Shown here piece after piece: positions 6,644-10,926 of a DNA stretch of 10,926 nt. The stretch covers positions 1-10,926 of the forward strand of contig CALXON010000173.1 in NCBI GenBank assembly GCA_944389985.1, written 5' to 3'. A model generated the notes under the pieces. It was given only the letters and a program-made list of their open reading frames with translations, was not told where the DNA came from and made no database searches. Source of the stretch: an uncultured Spirochaetaceae bacterium (GTDB taxonomy: Bacteria > Spirochaetota > Spirochaetia > Sphaerochaetales > Sphaerochaetaceae). The first letter of the stretch is position 1. Every line of letters starts with the position of its first letter. A program made the position numbers and the translations under genes.

Positions 6644-7654
6644 ATGTCGGAAAAGAAGGAACAGGGAATCGGAGGATATATTGTCTCCATTCTCAACGGA
6701 ATGGCCCAGGGGCTTTTCGCATCGCTCATCATCGGACTGATCATCAAGCAGATCGGAACATACACATCTGTTGATTTCCTCGTCACAGCAGGAAGTTTTG
6801 CACAGGCAATGACATGCCCCGCGATCGGAGTCGGTGTCGCGAGGGCTGTAGGAGCGCCGAATCTCGCGCTCTTCGCAGCAGCTACTGCAGGAGTCATCGG
6901 AGGAGGAGCGATCTCTGGCGGAACCATAATCTCAGGAGAGCCTCTCGGCGCATGCATAGCAGCTCTTGCAGGAGCGCTTCTCGGAAAGGTCACTGCAGGA
7001 AAGACGAAGGTTGATATCATTCTCGTGCCTATGGCAACCATCATCGGAGGAGGAATCACAGGAGTGATCATCTCCCCTGTCGTAGCGGCACTGATGACCG
7101 GTCTCGGAGCCTTCATAAACCATCTGACAACGCTCTATCCCCTTCCGATGGGTATTCTTGTTTCAGTCGTCGTCGGCATGATCCTCACACTGCCAATATC
7201 GAGTGCGGCGATCTGCATCTCCCTTGGACTTTCAGGACTTGCAGCAGGAGCAGCCTGCGCGGGCTGTGCCGCACAGATGGTCGGATTCGCGGTGTCGAGC
7301 TTCAGGGAAAACGGAACAGGTGGACTCATAAGTCAGGGAATAGGAACATCGATGCTTCAGATACCGAACATCTGGAAGAACTGGAAGATCTGGATCCCGC
7401 CTACTCTCGCGTCTGCAATAACAGGCCCTGTATCCACATGTCTTTTCAAGATGACCAACAACGCATCAGGAGCGGGTATGGGTACAAGCGGACTTGTAGG
7501 ACAGTTCAATGCCGTGGCAGAAATGGGAACAGGGGCACTTCCTGCCATAATCGTGACTCATTTCATCCTTCCGGCAGTCCTGTCCCTTGTATTCAGTTCA
7601 TTCATGAGAAAGAAGGGCTGGATAAAGCCCGGAGACATGCTCCTTCAGGCCTGA
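6644..7654 (+). CDS. PTS sugar transporter subunit IIC, PfoR-like (PTS_EIIC_2 family)
   Basis: A polytopic inner-membrane protein of 336 residues, the usual size for the PfoR/PTS_EIIC_2 family. Hydrophobic segments carry many glycine and small-residue runs, such as GVIGGGAISGGTIISGEPLG and IIGGGITGVIISPVVAALM. Family-typical stretches are QAMTCPAIGVGVARAVGAPN, NGTGGLISQGIGTSMLQIPN and NASGAGMGTSGLVGQF. PTS IIC subunits translocate and pass a phosphorylated sugar with partner IIA/IIB subunits. None is encoded here, and PfoR was first named as a toxin-gene regulator, so the solute is open. I chose ATG 6644 because GGAG (6631-6634) lies 9 bases upstream; the ATG at 6629 has no SD. The 3' end overlaps the convergent AraC-type regulator by 10 bases. 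Confidence 0.88.
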   Translation: MSEKKEQGIGGYIVSILNGMAQGLFASLIIGLIIKQIGTYTSVDFLVTAGSFAQAMTCPAIGVGVARAVGAPNLALFAAATAGVIGGGAISGGTIISGEPLGACIAALAGALLGKVTAGKTKVDIILVPMATIIGGGITGVIISPVVAALMTGLGAFINHLTTLYPLPMGILVSVVVGMILTLPISSAAICISLGLSGLAAGAACAGCAAQMVGFAVSSFRENGTGGLISQGIGTSMLQIPNIWKNWKIWIPPTLASAITGPVSTCLFKMTNNASGAGMGTSGLVGQFNAVAEMGTGALPAIIVTHFILPAVLSLVFSSFMRKKGWIKPGDMLLQA

Positions 7655-8514
7655 CCACCCTTCTTCATCATCTTCCTGAATCTGAGTGGCGGTATCCCCT
7701 TCTTCTCCTTGAAGATCCTGTCAAAGGTCTTCACGCTGCCGAAGCCTGCGGATACCGCTATGTCACTGATGCTGTCATTCGTCAGCACAAGCTCCTGCTC
7801 AGCGATCGCGACCCTATAGGCCGTGAGATAGGAATAGAATGTCATTCCGGTGTATTCACGGAAGATACGGGAGAAGTATGTCGGAACATAGTCCGCAACA
7901 GCCGCAGCACTTGAGAGGGAGATATCACTGGCGTAATTCTCACTGACGTATGTGAAGACCTTCTCGATTCTCTCCATGACCTTGCAGTCTGAGACCGGGG
8001 ATGATGAGGAGTCCTGTACCTCTCCTGAATACTTCAGGAAGAGGGAAAGAAGCAGGAATGTGCCTCCCCTTACAGCAAGCTGGTATGCGGCATCATCAGA
8101 ATCTCCGTTCTGTTCAGAAAGCCAGAGCAGGACATCCCTGAAATCCTTCATGGCCTCTTCAGGCCATCCTTCCGTGCTTCTGGATGATGTACGGAGTTTT
8201 TCCGTGACATCCTTCACGAGATCAACTGAACAGCACGCTCCGGCGAGGATATCTGAGGAGAATACGATCCTTGTCAGAAGGGAATCCGGGGAAGGAAAAT
8301 AGTAGTGTCTGTCCCCTCCTGCCACAATTATGGCATTGCCTTCACTTACAGTGTATTCCCTTGATTCGACAAGACATCTGAAGCTTCCTCTCGATGCGTA
8401 AACGATCTCATATTCAGAGTGCCAGTGCATGGGAACTGCGGGAATATGGCAGTCCTTCTGGAGAATGTAATGAAGTCCTTTCTCTCTAGCTGTGATACTC
8501 AATGATGCAAACAT
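7645..8514 (-). CDS. AraC-family transcriptional regulator
   Basis: A 289-residue cytoplasmic DNA-binding regulator. The N-terminal half is a cupin sensor domain: MHWHSEYEIVYASRG (29-43) contains His30, His32 and Glu36 of the usual HxHxxxE pattern, and SEGNAIIVAGGDRHYY follows, as in AraC proteins that bind sugars. The C-terminal half (about 180-285) has the two helix-turn-helix units: the first in SLSSAAAVADYVPTYFSRIF (199-218), the second in SISDIAVSAGFGSVKTFDRI (248-267). KEKKGIPPLRFRK closes the family signature. A GAGAGGG lies 6 bases upstream of ATG 8514. It is convergent and overlapping with PTS IIC and divergent from the phosphatase, so either neighbour, or the MFS gene, could be its target. 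The effector is unknown. Confidence 0.93.
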   Translation of the reverse strand: MFASLSITAREKGLHYILQKDCHIPAVPMHWHSEYEIVYASRGSFRCLVESREYTVSEGNAIIVAGGDRHYYFPSPDSLLTRIVFSSDILAGACCSVDLVKDVTEKLRTSSRSTEGWPEEAMKDFRDVLLWLSEQNGDSDDAAYQLAVRGGTFLLLSLFLKYSGEVQDSSSSPVSDCKVMERIEKVFTYVSENYASDISLSSAAAVADYVPTYFSRIFREYTGMTFYSYLTAYRVAIAEQELVLTNDSISDIAVSAGFGSVKTFDRIFKEKKGIPPLRFRKMMKKGGQA

Positions 8515-8538
8515 ACTTCACCCTCTCTGGGATGCCTC

Positions 8539-8567
8539 AAATTACCATTTAATCTCGGATAATGCAA
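8539..8567 (-). promoter_or_regulatory. Weak candidate promoter of the AraC-type gene
   Basis: On the minus strand TTGCAT (8567 down to 8562) precedes TAATTT (8544 down to 8539) with 17 bases between. The -35 matches at 4 of 6, the -10 only at 3 of 6. It would give a short leader that includes the GAGAGGG ribosome binding site, unlike the leaderless genes in this window. Confidence 0.2.
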
Positions 8568-8610
8568 GCGATTCGGGCCAAAATCCAACACTGTGTTCAA
8601 TTTTCAGCTC

Positions 8611-8639
8611 TTCACAGATTTCAGTGCCTAAGATATATT
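8611..8639 (+). promoter_or_regulatory. Good sigma-70-like promoter of the phosphatase gene
   Basis: TTCACA (8611-8616, 5 of 6) and TATATT (8634-8639, 5 of 6) are separated by exactly 17 bases. Only 8 bases lie between the -10 element and ATG 8648, and a TGA at 8642-8644 closes the frame upstream. The predicted mRNA is therefore leaderless or nearly so. This is the clearest case of this arrangement in the window. Confidence 0.5.
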
Positions 8640-8647
8640 TCTGAAAA

Positions 8648-9382
8648 ATGGGAAGAAATCTTATTGCCGGTGATATCCATGGACAATATGGTCTTTTGAT
8701 GGAAGCTCTCGAGAAGGCTTCATTCGATCCTGTCTCGGATACCCTGTATTTCACAGGAGACCTGGCAGACAGAGGCAGCGGATCGGCACTCGTCATACGC
8801 TTCCTGATGTCCCTTCCCAGCTGCCATGGGGTTCTCGGCAACCACGATATCTGGCTGGAGAACTACCTTCTCGATGATGCGATGCCTGCCATCTGGCTCG
8901 ACATGAACGGCGGAAATATGACTGTCGCATCATACATGGAGAACAGGATCAGCAATGAGGAGAAGGCACTTCACGGACTCTGGCTGAGGAACATCCCCCT
9001 CTGCATACACACCAGCAAATACATCATCACCCATGCTGGAATCCCTCTCGGTTTCGATGAGGATGACATCATCATGACGACACAGTCACTGAGAAAGAGA
9101 GGGGCCTCCATGAGTGTCCGTGAAAAGGATTTCATGTGGGACCGCGGGTATATAACATCCGCCCTGCATTTTGCCGAGACTGGCCGGATCCATAACCATG
9201 ACAGGCTTCCGATGTCCACTGAGAAACGCATCTTTGTCGGTCACACACCCCTCTCAGAACCCTTCGTATCCGAACGCTACAGACTGGTCGCAGTCGATAC
9301 AGGAGCCGGTCACACGGGGGGACATCTTACCGTGATGGATATGGATACGCTTGAATACTGGGAATCCTCGAGAGTCCTCTGA
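8648..9382 (+). CDS. PPP-family metallophosphoesterase (serine/threonine protein phosphatase-like)
   Basis: A 244-residue cytoplasmic phosphatase of the PPP superfamily, close in size to the phage-lambda/PrpA type bacterial enzymes. All metal and phosphate ligand motifs are present in order: GDIHG (8-12), GDLADRG (37-43), GNHD (64-67), HAG (129-131) and GHT (198-200), with WDRG at 164-167 and DTGAG at 217-221. It should therefore be an active two-metal phosphoesterase; its targets (phosphoproteins or small phosphorylated molecules) cannot be read from sequence. ATG 8648 is forced by the TGA immediately upstream in frame and by GDIHG only eight residues in. There is no SD, and the promoter abuts the start. 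It is divergent from the AraC-type gene and followed by its own terminator, so it is a single-gene transcript. Confidence 0.92.
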   Translation: MGRNLIAGDIHGQYGLLMEALEKASFDPVSDTLYFTGDLADRGSGSALVIRFLMSLPSCHGVLGNHDIWLENYLLDDAMPAIWLDMNGGNMTVASYMENRISNEEKALHGLWLRNIPLCIHTSKYIITHAGIPLGFDEDDIIMTTQSLRKRGASMSVREKDFMWDRGYITSALHFAETGRIHNHDRLPMSTEKRIFVGHTPLSEPFVSERYRLVAVDTGAGHTGGHLTVMDMDTLEYWESSRVL

Positions 9383-9450
9383 TTTCTGGAAAATTAAGAA
9401 AAGCACAATAAAACAGCCGCAAAATACAATAATTATGTTGAATTATAAGA

Positions 9451-9493
9451 AAAATCAGATTCGGTGTAACTTTGTATCCGATCTGATGTTTTT
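9451..9493 (+). terminator. Rho-independent terminator after the phosphatase gene
   Basis: ATCAGAT (9454-9460) plus CGG (9462-9464) pairs with CCG (9478-9480) plus ATCTGAT (9481-9487), leaving a single bulged T at 9461 and a 13-base loop. A run of five T follows at 9489-9493. The stretch between the stop codon and this stem (9383-9450) is AT-rich and holds nothing else that I can identify. Confidence 0.75.
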
Positions 9494-9513
9494 GTACGTC
9501 TTAACAAAAACAC

Positions 9514-9542
9514 TTGAATTTTGACCAGCATGAGTTTATTGT
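9514..9542 (+). promoter_or_regulatory. Candidate promoter of the TPR-protein leader
   Basis: TTGAAT (9514-9519, 4 of 6) and TATTGT (9537-9542, 4 of 6) have a 17-base spacer. Use of this promoter would start the transcript near 9549, giving a leader of about 158 bases. A TTGACA at 9659-9664 is a good -35 but lacks a proper -10 at the right distance. Confidence 0.3.
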
Positions 9543-9622
9543 CTAATTACGTTACTGAAAGCAACGAGATGGATTTCATCGACTATCCCCTGATTAATGC
9601 GAGTGCTGCCCCTGCTGGATGA
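9530..9622 (+). CDS. Possible 30-residue leader or small ORF
   Basis: An open frame runs from ATG 9530 to TGA 9620-9622 and has a second in-frame ATG at 9569 that would give 17 residues. The peptide begins MSLLSNYVTESNEM and ends NASAAPAG; it is acidic in the middle, has no cysteine and resembles nothing I recognise. No clear SD precedes either ATG. The stop codon falls in the loop of the GC-rich hairpin at 9606-9633, an arrangement seen in attenuator leader peptides. An open stretch of this length is not rare by chance, so this is a low-confidence entry. Confidence 0.15.
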   Translation: MSLLSNYVTESNEMDFIDYPLINASAAPAG

Positions 9623-9643
9623 GAGAGGGGCAGTTACTTTCAG
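9555..9643 (+). ncRNA. Candidate structured leader RNA upstream of the TPR gene
   Basis: A closing stem CTGAAAG (9555-9561) / CTTTCAG (9637-9643) encloses two hairpins: GATG/CATC (9568-9571 with 9577-9580, loop GATTT) and the strong CTGCCCC/GGGGCAG (9606-9612 with 9627-9633, 14-base loop). The result is a three-way junction with about 25 unpaired bases between the hairpins. No known riboswitch consensus was recognised. The last stem followed by TTACTTT could also act as an imperfect terminator, making this a small RNA rather than a leader. Confidence 0.35.
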
Positions 9644-9664
9644 ACTCCATATCTGTCATTGACA

Positions 9665-9701
9665 CTTTTCCGCTTACTGTAGTAGACAGGAAGCGGAGGA
9701 G
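9665..9701 (+). promoter_or_regulatory. Hairpin that buries the SD of the TPR gene
   Basis: CTTTTCCGCTT (9665-9675) pairs with AAGCGGAGGAG (9691-9701) over 11 pairs, two of them G-U. After an A-G mismatch, CTGT (9677-9680) pairs with ACAG (9686-9689) around the loop AGTAG. The GGAGG SD at 9695-9699 lies wholly in the right arm, 7 bases before ATG 9707. Translation should therefore be low unless the stem is opened by temperature, a ligand, a protein or the ribosome. Confidence 0.6.
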
Positions 9702-9706
9702 TCTTT

Positions 9707-10606
9707 ATGAGAAAAACAGCTGTTCTTATTCTTATGCTTTTCTCGCTTGCTGCACTCTCCGCAGCATTCGATCCGACTGTGAGTGACGGCCTTTTCTATG
9801 GCCGTAATGACTATGAGGCTGACAAGGCCTATCTGGAAAAGGCACTCAGTGAAGATGATGGAACTGACCGTGCCGCAATACTCTGGAGGCTTTCAAGAAC
9901 CACGCTCTATCTGACAGATGGCATAGACAGAGGTGACAAGGATGCATGCATTGCAGGCTACAGCGAGAGCGAAAGCTATGCTGACCAGTCACTGGCTATA
10001 GAGGAGACTGCGGATGGCTACCACTGGAAGGCATCTGCCATAGGCCGTATCGGGCAGGTCAACGGACCATTGAACAGCCTGTCGAAAGCCAAGCCGATGC
10101 TCAGACTCTGTGAGAAGGTGCAGAATGATTTCAATGCGGACATGTCTGACTGCTGGTATGTCATGGGTCTTCTTTATAATCAGCTCCCTGGAACTCCGAT
10201 CTCGTTCGGCAACGACAACTATGCGATCAGCTATATGAGAAGATGTCTCGACACCCAGGATAACGTGAACAGACTCAATCTCACGAACTACCTTGAGCTT
10301 GCAGAGCAGCTTGCGGACAGAAACTGGAATGCCGAGAAGAGAGCCAAGGAACTGGACAAGATGAAGAAGGACTATGACAAGAACACTGTTCCTACAGAGA
10401 AGATGAAGTTCTATGAAGGACAGAACGGCAGGAACGGCAAGCCTTTCTACTCCACTGTCGAGCTTGGTCAGTTCTCCGATGCTCAGGAAGCTGTCATGCT
10501 CTGCCAGTACGCGCTTGCAGTATATAATCTCAAATCCGATCCGCTCCCTGCCGATACAGCCACAGCAGAGAAGATCGAATCATTCCTTGATGGAATTCTG
10601 AAATAA
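9707..10606 (+). CDS. Exported TPR-repeat protein of unknown function
   Basis: A 299-residue protein with a cleavable signal peptide: MRK, a hydrophobic core (AVLILMLFSLAAL) and a probable signal peptidase I site after Ala19-Ala20. No lipobox cysteine is present, so a soluble periplasmic location is likely. The mature part is helical and TPR-like: repeats near 34-70, 82-118 and 125-185, with WKASAIGRIGQ, CWYVMGLLYNQLPGTP and NYAISYMRRCLD as recognisable helix pairs. The pattern GPLNSL...W..G.LY...PG.PISFG recalls RMDN/FAM82-type TPR proteins; this is a weak resemblance from memory. The C-terminal 70 residues are outside the repeats. Such proteins serve as binding scaffolds; no partner is encoded alongside. 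GGAGG with a 7-base spacing fixes ATG 9707, but the SD is buried in a hairpin. A terminator follows. Confidence 0.85.
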   Translation: MRKTAVLILMLFSLAALSAAFDPTVSDGLFYGRNDYEADKAYLEKALSEDDGTDRAAILWRLSRTTLYLTDGIDRGDKDACIAGYSESESYADQSLAIEETADGYHWKASAIGRIGQVNGPLNSLSKAKPMLRLCEKVQNDFNADMSDCWYVMGLLYNQLPGTPISFGNDNYAISYMRRCLDTQDNVNRLNLTNYLELAEQLADRNWNAEKRAKELDKMKKDYDKNTVPTEKMKFYEGQNGRNGKPFYSTVELGQFSDAQEAVMLCQYALAVYNLKSDPLPADTATAEKIESFLDGILK

Positions 10607-10630
10607 GTGGGGCAATACAGCATCACAGGG

Positions 10631-10655
10631 GCCGCAGCGATGACTGCGGCTTTTT
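10631..10655 (+). terminator. Rho-independent terminator after the TPR gene
   Basis: GCCGCAG (10631-10637) and CTGCGGC (10644-10650) form a perfect 7-bp GC-rich stem with a 6-base loop, directly followed by five T (10651-10655). Confidence 0.93.
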
Positions 10656-10687
10656 CATTCCATAATCATTTCAATCTTTTTGAACTG

Positions 10688-10714
10688 TTATTTTCTTCAG
10701 TTATAAGAAAATAA
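10688..10714. repeat. Perfect 10-bp AT-rich inverted repeat upstream of tRNA-His
   Basis: TTATTTTCTT (10688-10697) and AAGAAAATAA (10705-10714) are exact reverse complements around CAGTTAT. There is no T-run after it in either direction that would make a good terminator. It lies about 30 bases upstream of the candidate tRNA promoter, where an AT-rich UP-like or protein-binding element would sit. Confidence 0.35.
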
Positions 10715-10745
10715 AAAATTATCTGAATATTTGACAACAAACGTG

Positions 10746-10774
10746 TTGACAAAGCTCTTCATTTCTGAGATATT
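10746..10774 (+). promoter_or_regulatory. Candidate promoter of the tRNA genes
   Basis: A perfect TTGACA (10746-10751) is followed after 17 bases by GATATT (10769-10774, 4 of 6). The predicted start near 10781 would leave about 40 bases of 5' leader before the mature tRNA. Another TTGACA at 10731-10736 and a TTGACC at 10776-10781 have no matching -10. Confidence 0.4.
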
Positions 10775-10819
10775 CTTGACCGTTGAAATTGCTTGGTGAA
10801 CGCCATGCTTTCCAAGAAT

Positions 10820-10892
10820 GGTGGAAGTAGTTCAGCGGTAGAGCGGCAGATTGTGGATCTGCTTGTCGAGGGTTCGATCCCCTTCTTCCACC
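10820..10892 (+). tRNA. tRNA-His(GUG)
   Basis: The cloverleaf is complete. Acceptor arms GTGGAAG (10821-10827) and CTTCCAC (10885-10891) pair fully. The D arm contains TAGTTCAGCGGTAGAGC. The anticodon stem GCAGA/TCTGC encloses the loop TTGTGGA with anticodon GTG (10852-10854). The T arm GAGGG/CCCTT encloses TTCGATC. The histidine identity pair is present: G-1 at 10820 opposite C73 at 10892. The bases after C73 (CTA) are not CCA, so CCA must be added after transcription. Confidence 0.97.
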
Positions 10893-10913
10893 CTACTACC
10901 TCCCTTGGAGGAA

Positions 10914-10926
10914 GCGCTCTTAGCTC
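10914..10926 (+). tRNA. 5' end of a second tRNA gene, cut by the window edge
   Basis: GCGCTCT (10914-10920) followed by TAGCTC (10921-10926) fits a tRNA acceptor 5' strand followed by U8, A9 and the start of the D stem. The 21-base gap after tRNA-His suggests one tRNA operon. An acceptor beginning GCGC is common in tRNA-Arg, but identity cannot be fixed without the anticodon. Confidence 0.5.

Noticed and set aside
6571..7116. 181-residue open frame on the minus strand
   Set aside because: It mirrors the glycine/alanine-rich PTS IIC gene and gives a low-complexity proline/alanine-rich peptide; it also runs through the leader structure.
9606..9640. Strong call of the GC-rich hairpin CTGCCCC/GGGGCAG as a terminator
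   Set aside because: The following bases TTACTTT are a poor T-run and the stem has a 14-base loop; it is better described as part of the leader, with termination left open.
1..10926. CRISPR array, prophage, transposase or other mobile element
   Set aside because: No regularly spaced repeats, integrase, transposase or phage genes are visible; the two tRNA genes at the end show no adjacent attachment-site duplication within the window.

Overview
The window looks like chromosomal DNA of a spirochaete, possibly a host-associated Sphaerochaetaceae-like lineage. The best taxonomic signal is the elongation factor G at 909-2936, whose N-terminal block and C-terminal ending recall the spirochaetal EF-G 2 subfamily. 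A signal-peptide TPR protein, moderate GC genes separated by AT-rich gaps, and gut-type transporters fit this. I see no insertion sequence, phage gene or CRISPR array. The phylum call is moderately confident; anything narrower is a guess.

Layout. The + strand opens with the C-terminal part of a CLC-family channel/antiporter of fluoride-exporter type (1-866), then EF-G and its terminator. An AT-rich gap leads to a thiol peroxidase (bcp, 3154-3618), convergent with a minus-strand operon: an ACT-domain protein (UPF0237) and a PFL-like UPF0210 protein, separated by one base. A major facilitator transporter (5357-6523) is divergent from that operon. It is followed by a PfoR-type PTS IIC membrane protein (6644-7654), whose end overlaps a convergent AraC-type regulator (7645-8514). 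A PPP-family phosphatase (8648-9382) is divergent from the regulator. After a terminator comes an exported TPR protein (9707-10606) with a long structured leader, then tRNA-His(GUG) and the first bases of a second tRNA at the window edge.

How it works together. There is no single pathway. The parts are translation (EF-G, tRNAs), ion and peroxide defence (CLC, Bcp), and a sugar or small-solute block (MFS, PTS IIC, AraC regulator).

Most interesting is translation initiation. Several genes have a promoter-like -35/-10 pair with 17-bp spacing ending 6-9 bases before the ATG and no Shine-Dalgarno (SD) sequence, which suggests leaderless mRNAs. Two others (PTS IIC and the TPR protein) have leaders in which inverted repeats pair exactly with the SD. 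Those two leaders are the best candidates for undescribed cis-regulatory RNAs here. They match no riboswitch class I recognise.
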